DNA of 64,000 bases from the NCBI RefSeq assembly GCF_009905605.1, contig NZ_JAAAKZ010000001.1, positions 558,001-622,000 on the forward strand, read 5' to 3'. Positions 17,310-26,013 of the stretch are shown here, in pieces; the first letter of the stretch is position 1; each line of letters begins with the position of its first letter. Position numbers and translations under genes: made by a program. Under the pieces are notes generated by a model, which was not told the origin of the DNA, did no database searches, and was given only the letters and a program-made list of their open reading frames with translations. The stretch is from Runella sp. CRIBMP (GTDB lineage Bacteria > Bacteroidota > Bacteroidia > Cytophagales > Spirosomataceae).

Positions 17310-18581
17310 TTATTGAATTACTTCAAAACCGCAATACGGAACCAATGCCTTCGGAATGCGAATGCCTTCGGGCGTTTGGTTGTTTTCGAGTAGAGCCGCC
17401 AAAATACGGGGCAAGGCCAACGCCGAGCCGTTGAGGGTATGAAGCAATTGTGTTTTGCCTTCAGTCTTGTAACGAAGTTTCAGACGATTGGCCTGATAGG
17501 TTTCAAAATTAGAAACCGAGCTACATTCCAGCCAGCGGGCTTGCGCAGCAGACCACACTTCAAAGTCAAAGGTAAGCGCCGACGTAAAGCCCATATCGCC
17601 GCCGCAGAGACGGATGATGCGGAAAGGTAATTCCAGCTTTTGGAGCAAACCTTTTACGTGTTCGGCCATTTCGTCGAGCGCCTGATATGATTCTTCGGCT
17701 TTGCGAACCTGCACAATTTCTACTTTGTCAAACTGGTGCAAACGGTTCAGACCGCGCACGTGCGCACCCCAGCTACCCGCTTCACGACGAAAACAAGGTG
17801 TGTAGCCTACGTTTTTGATTGGCAGGTCATTTTCTGCCACGATGACGTCGCGGTACAGGTTGGTTATCGGAACTTCGGCGGTAGGAATCAAGTATAAATC
17901 GTCGACGGTGGCGTGGTACATTTGGCCTTCTTTGTCGGGCAACTGTCCCGTACCAAAGCCTGATTCAGCGTTGATAAGGATCGGCGGTTGAATTTCCAAA
18001 TATCCTGCTTCTACGGCTTGGTCCAGAAAAAACTGAATCATGGCGCGCTGCAACCGAGCGCCTTTGCCTTTATAGACGGGAAAACCCGCGCCCGTGATTT
18101 TTGTACCGAGTTTGAAATCAATGATGTCGTATTGCTCAATCAAATCCCAGTGTGGCTTGGAGCCTTCATGAAGGCTTGGTTTTTCGCCCCACGTGTACAC
18201 TTCCACGTTTTCTTCGGGGGTGCGACCTGGCGGTACGCTTTCGTGGGGAAGGTTGGGCAACAGAACCAAGGTAGCCTGCAACTGCTCTTCTACTTCTTTG
18301 AGGCTCTCTTCCAGGGCTTTAGCGCGTACTTTTAGCGTGGCGGTTTGGGCTTTGGCGGCTTCGGCAGTTTCCTTTTTGCCTTCCTTCATCAACTGCCCGA
18401 TTTGCTTGGCTAGCGTGTTGGATTGTGATAAAGTGGCATCTAGTTCGCTTTGTGTATCGCGTCGTTGTTTATCCAACCCCAAAAGCTTATCAACGGCTTC
18501 GGTGGCTCCTTTAAAATATTTGCGTTCTAAACCAGCAATGGTAAGTTCGCGGTTGTCGCGGATAAAATTCAGTTGTAGCAT
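17310..18581 (-). CDS. serS: Seryl-tRNA synthetase
   Basis: 423 residues, full length. Class II aminoacyl-tRNA synthetase that charges tRNA-Ser. The N-terminal 110 residues form the long antiparallel coiled-coil arm (for example ALEESLKEVEEQLQ) that reads the tRNA variable arm. The catalytic core has motif 2 (CFRREAGSWGAHVRGLNRLHQF) seen in part as FRREAG and HQFDKVE, and motif 3 near NGSALALPRILAALLE. Cytoplasmic housekeeping enzyme. Convergent with the GH43-like gene across the twin hairpins. Confidence 0.98.
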   Translation of the reverse strand: MLQLNFIRDNRELTIAGLERKYFKGATEAVDKLLGLDKQRRDTQSELDATLSQSNTLAKQIGQLMKEGKKETAEAAKAQTATLKVRAKALEESLKEVEEQLQATLVLLPNLPHESVPPGRTPEENVEVYTWGEKPSLHEGSKPHWDLIEQYDIIDFKLGTKITGAGFPVYKGKGARLQRAMIQFFLDQAVEAGYLEIQPPILINAESGFGTGQLPDKEGQMYHATVDDLYLIPTAEVPITNLYRDVIVAENDLPIKNVGYTPCFRREAGSWGAHVRGLNRLHQFDKVEIVQVRKAEESYQALDEMAEHVKGLLQKLELPFRIIRLCGGDMGFTSALTFDFEVWSAAQARWLECSSVSNFETYQANRLKLRYKTEGKTQLLHTLNGSALALPRILAALLENNQTPEGIRIPKALVPYCGFEVIQ

Positions 18582-18628
18582 TCGTTTTTGTTTTTGTCAG
18601 CGTGGACACTCCAGTTAATACTCCTCCA

Positions 18629-19987
18629 CTACTGCGCCGTGAAGATATTCTTCATGGCATCTTCGTAGTAGAACAAGCGCTCGTTGAGCACATTCAGCGC
18701 TTCCGCTTTGTCTTTGGTCCACACCAGAATTGACAGATTATGCTCTGATGCACCATAAGAAATCATCCGAATCGGGATATGTTTCATGGCTTCAAATACT
18801 TTCAGGGCGATTCCTTCTTTGTCAGCTTTGAAATCCCCTACGATGCAGATGATGGACAAATCGCGATCGTGCTCTTCTAAATCGGCGATTTCGCTCAACT
18901 CTGCCGTGATTTTGGCTAAGTTTGTATCGTTGTCGATGGTGACCGACACCGATACTTCGGAGGTCGTAATCATATCGACGGGGGTTTTGTATTTTTCAAA
19001 AATCTCAAACACCCGACGCAGAAAACCGTAGGCATTCAGCATACGCGTTGAGTGAATATAAATGGCCGTGAGACCGTCTTTGGCGGCAATGGCCTTGATT
19101 TCGCGGTCGGTGGTGGTCGTTGCAATCAACGTACCAAATGCCTGCGGCTCCATCGTGTTTTTCAAACGTACGGGCACGCCGCGCATTTTGGCGGGCGTGA
19201 TGGTACTTGGGTGGAGAATTTTGGCTCCGAAATACGCCAATTCGGCGGCTTCTTCAAAAGTCAACTCACGGATGGGGAATGTACGTTTTACAATACGTGG
19301 ATCGTTGTTGTGCATTCCGTCGATGTCGGTCCAGATTTGAATCTCTTCGGCCCGAATCGCCCCGCCAATCAAAGACGCAGTATAGTCAGAACCGCCGCGT
19401 TTGAGGTTGTCTACTTCGCCACGAGGATTACGGCAAATGAACCCCTGCGTGATGATGAGTTGTTTGTCAGTCTGGTGGTCGAGCATGTCGCCCAAAAGCG
19501 CCTCAATGGTTTCGAGTTCAGGCTCTCCGTCGGTGTCGATGCGCATGAAATCAAGCGCTGGCAGCAGTACCGAGCTTTCGCCTTGCTCTTCCAGATAGCC
19601 CTGAAACAGTTGCGTGCTCATGATTTCGCCCTGTGCCACCAATTCTTTGTCTTGTTTGAGGGTAAAAGGACGGCTTTTCAACACCGAACGAATGAAATTG
19701 AATTCATTGTCGACGATGGTCTGTCCTTTTTTCAGACTTTCTTCGGTGCTGTATAATTCTTTGATAAACGCATCGTAGTGCGCCTTCAAGGCATCTATTT
19801 TTTCTTGTACTTCGGCGTCATTGTTCGCTTTTGCCGATTCTCCCATCGAAATCAACGCATTGGTCGTACCAGATAGGGCCGACAATACCACAATTTTGCG
19901 GCCGCTGTCGGCCGTAATAAGTGTTCTGATTGAGTGCATCCGTTCGGGTTTTCCTACCGACGTTCCGCCAAATTTCCAAACTTGCAT
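18629..19987 (-). CDS. Monofunctional aspartate kinase
   Basis: 452 residues. Aspartate kinase catalyses the first step towards lysine/diaminopimelate, threonine and methionine. N-terminal KFGGTSVGK (residues 4-12), the GGSDYTASLIGGA substrate loop and FGAKILHPSTI identify the catalytic domain; two C-terminal ACT domains (about 310-450) are the usual feedback sites. No homoserine dehydrogenase domain is fused, so this is lysC-like rather than a bifunctional ThrA. It lies 47 bases upstream of serS on the same strand. Confidence 0.95.
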   Translation of the reverse strand: MQVWKFGGTSVGKPERMHSIRTLITADSGRKIVVLSALSGTTNALISMGESAKANNDAEVQEKIDALKAHYDAFIKELYSTEESLKKGQTIVDNEFNFIRSVLKSRPFTLKQDKELVAQGEIMSTQLFQGYLEEQGESSVLLPALDFMRIDTDGEPELETIEALLGDMLDHQTDKQLIITQGFICRNPRGEVDNLKRGGSDYTASLIGGAIRAEEIQIWTDIDGMHNNDPRIVKRTFPIRELTFEEAAELAYFGAKILHPSTITPAKMRGVPVRLKNTMEPQAFGTLIATTTTDREIKAIAAKDGLTAIYIHSTRMLNAYGFLRRVFEIFEKYKTPVDMITTSEVSVSVTIDNDTNLAKITAELSEIADLEEHDRDLSIICIVGDFKADKEGIALKVFEAMKHIPIRMISYGASEHNLSILVWTKDKAEALNVLNERLFYYEDAMKNIFTAQ

Positions 19988-20039
19988 TGTTGTATATTAA
20001 ATTAATGTACTGGTGAATTTTTGTTGTATAATTCTGATT

Positions 20040-20297
20040 TTAAGAAACGTTACTTTCTTTTCCCCTTCTCACCATGCCCCAAATCGCAATTCCTACCCAC
20101 ACTATATTGACTACGGCAGAAGGAATGGCATTGTGAAACAGGGTATTGACAATCAGACAAATACTGCCAGCCAAATTGGCCCATAAATAAAAATGGGAGT
20201 TGGGATGCAAACGGCCGCTGATATTGAGCGCGTACGCCGCTACGACCAGTACCGAACCAATCCATCCAAGAACGTCTATGATAATGCGTTGGGACAT
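20040..20297 (-). CDS. Small inner-membrane protein, CBU_0592-like
   Basis: 85 residues with three hydrophobic helices (about 8-25, 37-53, 56-76). The pattern VLGWIGSVLVVAAYALN followed by a helix with NLAGSICLIVNTLFH resembles the CBU_0592-like membrane family. Its molecular role is not established. It lies between a DPM1-like glycosyltransferase and aspartate kinase on the same strand. A TAATTTTG -7 element (20314-20321) lies 17 bases upstream of the ATG. Confidence 0.75.
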   Translation of the reverse strand: MSQRIIIDVLGWIGSVLVVAAYALNISGRLHPNSHFYLWANLAGSICLIVNTLFHNAIPSAVVNIVWVGIAIWGMVRRGKESNVS

Positions 20298-20313
20298 CTT
20301 CTGAAATTTTTCG

Positions 20314-20321
20314 CAAAATTA
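20314..20321 (-). promoter_or_regulatory. Candidate -7 element of the CBU_0592-like gene
   Basis: Minus-strand TAATTTTG, exact TAnnTTTG match, 17 bases upstream of the start. No matching -33 element. Confidence 0.4.
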
Positions 20322-20350
20322 CGGGATAAATCGGTAGAAACCTGTGGGTT

Positions 20351-21034
20351 TTACCAATACTTGAAAATTGTAGTAATAATCTTGTAACCAGCCAGAATAA
20401 CGCCTTTTAGGGTGCCCGAAATCTTCGAAAAACCAATACGCTTTCGGTACTTTACGGGCACTTCGGTGGTTTTCATCCGGTGTTTGGCGGCTTTGAGCTG
20501 CATCTCGACGGTCCAGCCATAGGTGGTGTCTTGCATATCCAACGCCAAAAGTTTATCCCATTTGATGGCTCTAAACGGCCCCAAATCCGTATAGCTGACG
20601 CCGTAGAGTAAGCGCATCAAAAACGTAGCGAGCCAATTGCCGAATACCTGTTGGGGCGTCATGGAGCCACTTTCGCGCTTTCCTAAGGCCCGTGAGCCAA
20701 TCACCATGTCGTAGTTTTGTTCCAGAATAGGCTTCACCAAATCAGGGAGTTGTTCGGGATAATCAGAATGGTCGCCGTCTACAAAAACAATGATGTCGGG
20801 TGGGAGTTTGAGCGATTGCACGTACGCCATGCCGCGCAAACAAGCTCTACCGTAGGCTGGCAAAGGCTCAGGCACTACGGTCGCGCCCGCTTCGGCCGCG
20901 CGGGCCGCCGTTTGGTCGGTGGAGCGATTGTCGACCACGACGATTTCCCGCACCCATTCTTTCGGAATTTCGGCAATAACTTTTCCAATGGCTTCCTGTT
21001 CGTTGTAGGCAGGTATGATGACGATAATGTTCAA
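20351..21034 (-). CDS. Family 2 glycosyltransferase, dolichyl-phosphate-sugar-synthase-like
   Basis: 227 residues, single GT-A domain. The N-terminal IIPAYNEQEAIGKVI and the metal-binding FVDGDHSDYP mark a GT2 enzyme related to dolichol/polyprenol-phosphate mannose or glucose synthases, which move a sugar from a nucleotide donor to a polyprenyl phosphate at the membrane face. A basic KYRKRIGFSKISGT segment and a short hydrophobic tail suggest membrane association. Acceptor and sugar are unknown. A TATCTTTG -7 box is at 21070-21077. Confidence 0.88.
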   Translation of the reverse strand: MNIIVIIPAYNEQEAIGKVIAEIPKEWVREIVVVDNRSTDQTAARAAEAGATVVPEPLPAYGRACLRGMAYVQSLKLPPDIIVFVDGDHSDYPEQLPDLVKPILEQNYDMVIGSRALGKRESGSMTPQQVFGNWLATFLMRLLYGVSYTDLGPFRAIKWDKLLALDMQDTTYGWTVEMQLKAAKHRMKTTEVPVKYRKRIGFSKISGTLKGVILAGYKIITTIFKYW

Positions 21035-21069
21035 AAGAATTGGGGTTTAGCATTTAAGAGCAGTAGTTG

Positions 21070-21077
21070 CAAAGATA
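21070..21077 (-). promoter_or_regulatory. Candidate -7 element of the GT2 gene
   Basis: Minus-strand TATCTTTG, exact TAnnTTTG, 36 bases upstream of the ATG at 21034. -33 element not evident. Confidence 0.4.
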
Positions 21078-21203
21078 GGGAAACTTTACGGAGAGGTGTT
21101 TCGTTTACGTGTTTAGACTTGGAAGCGGAATGTTGATTCTCAATGTCTAACCGTTTTGGCGAACTGATCCGGTGTCTGTCTAATGTCAAATTTTCCCTCA
21201 AAC

Positions 21204-22811
21204 ATGCATTGTCAACCCTTACCACTTGAAACTACGGGCGCGTTCCCACCGCTTTTCTTAGACTATATTTCCCAAAAAGCTCATTTACAGCCTTTTTACG
21301 GACATTTTCCGACATTAAGCAATTTTGAAAAACAGATAAAAGACAAAAGTCAGTTTCCGTCTGAGCACCGAGCAGTACTCGTAAAAGCACTTGAACGGCA
21401 GTATAAAAATATATCGGTCAAACCAGATTTAACCATTCTCAATGACCCCAATACGTTTGTAGTCACCACTGGTCACCAGCTAAATATATTTACGGGGCCA
21501 TTGTACGTTATTTATAAAATTGTCACCGCCGTCAATTTGGCGCGAAAATTACAGGCTGCTTATCCCGACGCCAAGTTTGTGCCAGTATATTGGATGGCTA
21601 CAGAAGACCATGATTTTGATGAAATCAGTTACTTTAATCTTTTTGGTAAAAAATATACTTGGCAAACCCAGCAGCGCGGTGCAGTAGGGCGTATGACGCC
21701 CCGCGAACTGGGCGAAGCGCTCAAAATCTTGCCTGAGCGGGTTCCTGTGTTTGAAAAAGCTTATTTGCAATGCGATACCCTGGCGGATGCCGTTCGGTGC
21801 TATATGAATGAGCTTTTTGGAGCCGAGGGTTTGGTCTGCATTGATGGCGACGATGCCGAACTAAAACGTTTGTTTCTACCCGTCGTTGAATCTGAACTTC
21901 TGCACCAGGAAGCCCACAAAATCAGCAATGCCACTACTCAAAAACTCGAGGCAGAAGGCTACCATACGCAGATAACGCCCCGCGAAATTAACTTTTTTTA
22001 TTTGGTAGATGGCCTGCGTGAGCGCATCGTCAAAGAGGGAGATATTTATCGGGTGCTCAACAGTGATTTGGTGTTTTCGAAGGAAGAAATTATCGCCATT
22101 GCGCATCAACATCCCGAGCGTTTTAGTCCAAATGTGGTCTTGAGGCCACTGTATCAGGAGATTATCTTACCCAACCTTGCTTACATCGGCGGGCCTTCAG
22201 AAGTGCCGTATTGGTTGCAGTTGAAGGGGATTTTTGATCATTTTCAAGTGCCTTTTCCGATGTTGCTGCCGCGAAATTTTGCATTATACATTAATTCGGC
22301 CAGTCAAAAACGGGCCGAAAAATTGGGCGTAACCGTTGAGGAATTATTTTGGGATGATGTAAAACTACGAAAGACGTTTGTTGAAAAAACATCTTCGTTG
22401 TCGTTGGAACTCACCGAGGAAAAACGTGCTATTGAGGAGGTTTTTGTGGCTATTTTGCGTAAAGCTATTTCCATTGATAAGACCTTGGAAGGTGCGGTAA
22501 ATGCCGAAAAAACCAAGGTGCTTAATACCTTGGAAAACGTAGAAAAACGCCTAAAAAAAGCAGAAGAGCGCAACTATGAGACGGAGGTCAATCAGTTATT
22601 GGGCCTAAAATCAAAGCTTTTCCCGAACGGAAGTTTGCAGGAACGGAGTGATAATTTTTTGAATTTTTACTTGAATGATAATACATTTTTGGAGAAACTA
22701 CTGGGCACATTCGACCCGCTGGATTTTAGCTTTAATATTTTGACAGATGAGGAAGGGGACGAAGAAGTGTTTTCTTCTGAAAATGCTACAAGGCGAATCA
22801 ACCCAGCATAA
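21204..22811 (+). CDS. bshC: Bacillithiol biosynthesis cysteine-adding enzyme BshC
   Basis: BshC adds cysteine to glucosaminyl malate, the last step of bacillithiol synthesis. About 535 residues from the ATG at 21204; the frame opens seven codons earlier at 21183 but the conserved part starts at CQPLPLETTG. Diagnostic segments are VVTTGHQLNIFTGPLY, YWMATEDHDFDE and the mid-protein LPNLAYIGGPSEVPYWLQL. The C-terminal third is a coiled coil (about 400-480). Cytoplasmic. No bshA or bshB is nearby, but a YpdA-like reductase that would recycle the same thiol lies at 42907. Confidence 0.95.
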   Translation: MHCQPLPLETTGAFPPLFLDYISQKAHLQPFYGHFPTLSNFEKQIKDKSQFPSEHRAVLVKALERQYKNISVKPDLTILNDPNTFVVTTGHQLNIFTGPLYVIYKIVTAVNLARKLQAAYPDAKFVPVYWMATEDHDFDEISYFNLFGKKYTWQTQQRGAVGRMTPRELGEALKILPERVPVFEKAYLQCDTLADAVRCYMNELFGAEGLVCIDGDDAELKRLFLPVVESELLHQEAHKISNATTQKLEAEGYHTQITPREINFFYLVDGLRERIVKEGDIYRVLNSDLVFSKEEIIAIAHQHPERFSPNVVLRPLYQEIILPNLAYIGGPSEVPYWLQLKGIFDHFQVPFPMLLPRNFALYINSASQKRAEKLGVTVEELFWDDVKLRKTFVEKTSSLSLELTEEKRAIEEVFVAILRKAISIDKTLEGAVNAEKTKVLNTLENVEKRLKKAEERNYETEVNQLLGLKSKLFPNGSLQERSDNFLNFYLNDNTFLEKLLGTFDPLDFSFNILTDEEGDEEVFSSENATRRINPA

Positions 22812-22835
22812 AAGCGGTTTTGTCGCTGCCATAGA

Positions 22836-22872
22836 CACAATAAAGCCGTCTCTATCAGACGGCTTTATTGTG
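22836..22872. terminator. Bidirectional terminator between bshC and the DUF2853 gene
   Basis: Perfect 16-bp stem (22836-22851 with 22857-22872) and a 5-base loop. It stands between two convergent genes, 24 bases after bshC and 19 bases past the DUF2853 stop. Confidence 0.85.
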
Positions 22873-22891
22873 AAAAAGAGATTCGTATGGC

Positions 22892-23227
22892 TTATGAGTA
22901 GATAGCTTCTTTTCCAAATTTTTTGACAAGTAGATAATAAAATACCACTCGTAATTTACGGTTTACACCTTTGAGCGTGGCGACCGTTTCGGCAATGGCG
23001 GCGTCCAGTTCGGGGCCGTCGGCCAATCCCAATTTACCAATCAAAAAGTTGGTTTTTACACGGTCTAGTTCTTCCTGATCTGATGACGCCACTAAAGAAG
23101 AATCCTGATTGTAAATAGACGGTCCTAAGCCTTTGGCTACTGCTGTCACAAGGGCTTCGTCGGCCGCTACTCCAACACTGCTTAATTGTTCCAGCGACTT
23201 TTCAACAACATCTGAGAATGCACTCAT
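22892..23227 (-). CDS. DUF2853-family protein
   Basis: 111 residues, the normal length of the small DUF2853 family, predicted all-helical and cytoplasmic. The pattern ALVTAVAKGLGPSIYNQDSSLVASSD followed by KTNFLIGKLGL and the basic C-terminal VFYYLLVKKFGKE is what I recognise. No biochemical role is established for the family. It stands as a single gene convergent with bshC. Confidence 0.8.
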   Translation of the reverse strand: MSAFSDVVEKSLEQLSSVGVAADEALVTAVAKGLGPSIYNQDSSLVASSDQEELDRVKTNFLIGKLGLADGPELDAAIAETVATLKGVNRKLRVVFYYLLVKKFGKEAIYS

Positions 23228-23315
23228 GATTTTATGGTTTTTAGGTGAAAATAAGGGATTTGACTAAAAGAGGTGAATAATCGAAAAAAGGCGTTAAAAC
23301 TGCAAGTTTTTTGGC

Positions 23316-24023
23316 TTATTTTTTGAATCTTTTGAATGAATACCAGTGTTGGAGTACTTCGTAGGTAAGCTCATAGTCGCTCGAAAGGAGCAAAAACTCT
23401 TCCGAAAAATTACAATAATAACGAAACCGCTCTAGCCGCTCACCGCTCAGCTCGGTGGCCTGACCCGCAATCATGGCAAAGCGGTAGTTGGCCAAATCGC
23501 GGCGGCGTTTTTCCTGCATCAGCATGGCCACTTTTCGGTCTTCTTTGGCCGATTTACTAAACAACTCGTACAGCAGACTGATGGGAGATTGTGCCATTTT
23601 GATGGCTTCGCCAAACGATAAATTTTTGCGGGCCTCTGGCTCAGCTACCACCCGGGCAATCTCCTTTTGCAGTTCTTGCTCGCGTTTGGAAGTTACCCGT
23701 ACTTCGGGAAGCTCGATGGCTTTATCCAGTTTTTTCAACATAAACGTTAGCTCTTCGGCATCGCCATTCCAGCGGAAAGCACCGCGCTCGTGGGTGAGAC
23801 TGGCGATTTCGATGGAGTCCCCCACGGAGGCATCCAAAAAAAACACACCGTACTTATTGGTGCGGGTCATGTCGCGGGTTTTGAGATTGGTGATGGTCGC
23901 CAAATTGACACCCTGCTTGGTCGCAACATCCAGTACTTTGCCCAGAACATAGCCTTTTTGGGCAAAAAGCTGACCAGTGAGTAGGAAAAAAAATAAAAGG
24001 AGAAAATGGCTAAAATGCTTCAC
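23316..24023 (-). CDS. Secreted protein with CarboxypepD_reg-like beta-sandwich domain
   Basis: 235 residues. Signal peptide (about 1-21, ending LFAQ), then a carboxypeptidase-regulatory-like beta-sandwich of about 75 residues (GYVLGKVLDVATKQGVN and KYGVFFLDA), as found at the N-terminus of TonB-dependent receptors, then a helical charged C-terminal half without a recognised domain. No beta-barrel follows, so it is not a receptor. Probably periplasmic or outer-membrane associated. Function unknown. It is the last of a same-strand set of envelope genes running from 26 kb. Confidence 0.78.
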   Translation of the reverse strand: MKHFSHFLLLFFFLLTGQLFAQKGYVLGKVLDVATKQGVNLATITNLKTRDMTRTNKYGVFFLDASVGDSIEIASLTHERGAFRWNGDAEELTFMLKKLDKAIELPEVRVTSKREQELQKEIARVVAEPEARKNLSFGEAIKMAQSPISLLYELFSKSAKEDRKVAMLMQEKRRRDLANYRFAMIAGQATELSGERLERFRYYCNFSEEFLLLSSDYELTYEVLQHWYSFKRFKK

Positions 24024-24065
24024 ACGTTAGGGTAATAAGACAATAGTTATGAAAACGCCCATTAA

Positions 24066-24497
24066 TTACAAATGTTGTTTACCGTCCGATAACCATTTTC
24101 GATAGTCACCATGCGGAATAAAGATAAATGATTCGACCGATTGACAAAAAAGATACGTCCAACAAACGCCGTCGGCGCAGTTTTCAAGAGTGACGGGAAT
24201 AGACTGTCGAACGTATTCGGGGTTCCGAGCTTGGATTCCTTCGTAGCGGTCCAATGCGGCGATTGTTTTTTGAAACTCCTCCAACTCCCATACTTCACCC
24301 TGTACGCGATGGGGGCTTTGAGGCTGATAAATGGCTCCAGGATAGTCGCCCAAATCATACAATGCACCTGCAAAAGATGCTTTACCGCGCCAAATGCCGT
24401 TTTGACGAATTTTCTTGGCAAACGGGTTGGTAAAGCCCTGCATTAAAGTGCCGTAGACGAAAATAGACGAATTGTTGAGTGGCAATTCAGGGTTCAC
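24066..24497 (-). CDS. Gamma-glutamylcyclotransferase-like (AIG2/GGCT fold) protein
   Basis: 143 residues. The N-terminal FVYGTLMQGFTNP carries the YGTL loop that binds the gamma-glutamyl moiety, with LYDLGDYPGAI and LDRYEGIQ as the other conserved positions of the GGCT fold. Such enzymes cyclise gamma-glutamyl amines to 5-oxoproline. Its physiological substrate is uncertain, and bacteria with bacillithiol may use it outside glutathione turnover. Only 12 bases separate it from the DUF481 gene, so they may share a transcript. Confidence 0.85.
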   Translation of the reverse strand: MNPELPLNNSSIFVYGTLMQGFTNPFAKKIRQNGIWRGKASFAGALYDLGDYPGAIYQPQSPHRVQGEVWELEEFQKTIAALDRYEGIQARNPEYVRQSIPVTLENCADGVCWTYLFCQSVESFIFIPHGDYRKWLSDGKQHL

Positions 24498-24509
24498 AAC
24501 AATGAGATA

Positions 24510-25346
24510 TTAATTTTCAAAAGACAGTCCGATGGTCCAGCGGAAATCGTTGGTTTTACGTCCGAGTACTACGTAGCTTTCGTACGCATTTTCAAATTTA
24601 GTGCGTAAGCTCAAGTGATTACTCATTTTGTAAGCAAAAGTTAAAGAGCCGTTCCAGCGAAAATTGTTTTTGACCGAGATGGCTGGTTGCAGAAATGCAA
24701 TGCTTATAATGGTAAACTTCCCCGCTTTATCGGGGGCAAATTCTCCCAATAAGCGGGTTGAATTTCGCCAAACATCAATGTCATCTCGCTCGGTAAAATC
24801 GGTCACTTCGTGTAAAATGAGGTTGGTAACCGAAAAATAAGCCCTCTTTCGCTGAATCAACTTTACGCCAATCCCGGCGGCCTGCGTCCACCGATTGAGG
24901 ATGCGCCTTAAATTGCTTTTATCCCAAGCTACAAAAGCAAGGCCATAAACTTGTTTTTGGTGCCAAAACGACCCCCGGACATCAGCAAAAAATTCGCGCT
25001 CGGTCAACAGTTTATTTTGTTGTCCATAAATAAAAGATGGACTGCTAGATAGCTTAAATTGATTGCTGGGTTTCCAATCCAATGCTGATGTAAGCTGCAA
25101 TAATATTCGCTCAACGTTTCCCGTAGAAGCCGTTCCGTCGGCATTGAAACGGATAAAAAACTGCTTGGTACTGTCTTGTTCAGATTCGGCTACCTCTGGA
25201 TAAGCGGGGTCTTCTTCGTCTTCTTCAGAAGAGGTTTCGGTTGAACTTACCTGCAATGTGTCAGGGGTACTTTGAGCCATGCAAAGAGGTGCAAAGGCTA
25301 CCAGCAAGCACAGCAGCGCAAGGAGGAAACGTATCATTGTCGTCAA
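24510..25346 (-). CDS. DUF481-family outer-membrane-like protein
   Basis: 278 residues. Signal peptide of about 24 residues, an acidic low-complexity linker (about 30-60, rich in S, E and D), then alternating beta-strands ending in an aromatic-rich final strand (WTIGLSFEN), the form of the DUF481 (YdiY-like) beta-barrel family. Likely resides in the outer membrane. Function unknown. Same-strand neighbours are a GGCT-like gene 12 bases downstream and a small membrane protein upstream. Confidence 0.8.
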   Translation of the reverse strand: MTTMIRFLLALLCLLVAFAPLCMAQSTPDTLQVSSTETSSEEDEEDPAYPEVAESEQDSTKQFFIRFNADGTASTGNVERILLQLTSALDWKPSNQFKLSSSPSFIYGQQNKLLTEREFFADVRGSFWHQKQVYGLAFVAWDKSNLRRILNRWTQAAGIGVKLIQRKRAYFSVTNLILHEVTDFTERDDIDVWRNSTRLLGEFAPDKAGKFTIISIAFLQPAISVKNNFRWNGSLTFAYKMSNHLSLRTKFENAYESYVVLGRKTNDFRWTIGLSFEN

Positions 25347-25383
25347 GGTAGAGTTTAGCTAACATTTTAGCGGTAAAGATAGC

Positions 25384-25977
25384 TTAAAATTGTAGCGTTA
25401 CTCCATTGCTGTTGAGAGATACTTTGTCCAAAAGATGATGTAGACGAGCGTTGTCGGAGCGATGAAGGAGGTAATTGGTTACGTCAAAAATTAGCAAAAA
25501 ACCACCTTGCACCACCACTGCCTGCCCGAATCCCCGGAAGCGGTTCTGGCGAGTAACGGTTGTCTCAGTTTTTGATTTGTCCAATAACCAAAATCCGCTT
25601 GTGATGTAGGCCACGTCCAACCCCGAATTGAAAAGCAACGTTTTTTGTAACGTATAATGTTCTTTTACGGTTGAAGAAAGGGTAGGAGGAGGGCTTTTTT
25701 TACGCAGGCTCAACAAACCCGCGCCTGCAATCCCTACGTTGACGGCATTCCAATACAAGTTCATCTCGTGAAAATACCGCGCGCTACCTTCGGCTTTGCC
25801 GATGGCAATGCCGCTTACCGCTAGATTGGCCAACGACCACCCAGCCAGCGTCCAAGTTCCAGTGCGTTGGAGCCGTGCTTGGCGCTCGGTGAGTTGAGGA
25901 AGTGTGGGTAAAGATTGCGCATACAGGAATTGAATACCTGCAAAGAGCATCAGAAACCCGATGAGAGCCTTTTTCAT
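25384..25977 (-). CDS. Predicted membrane protein of unknown function
   Basis: 197 residues. A signal peptide-like N-terminus (ending LYAQ) is followed by three to four hydrophobic segments (around 45-65, 80-95, 120-135, 150-170). No family recognised with confidence. Its stop lies 37 bases upstream of the DUF481 gene, so co-expression is likely and a shared envelope role is possible, but this is inference. Confidence 0.65.
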   Translation of the reverse strand: MKKALIGFLMLFAGIQFLYAQSLPTLPQLTERQARLQRTGTWTLAGWSLANLAVSGIAIGKAEGSARYFHEMNLYWNAVNVGIAGAGLLSLRKKSPPPTLSSTVKEHYTLQKTLLFNSGLDVAYITSGFWLLDKSKTETTVTRQNRFRGFGQAVVVQGGFLLIFDVTNYLLHRSDNARLHHLLDKVSLNSNGVTLQF

Positions 25978-26013
25978 AATTGTTGCGAATGGATAAATTA
26001 TGCGAGTGAGTTA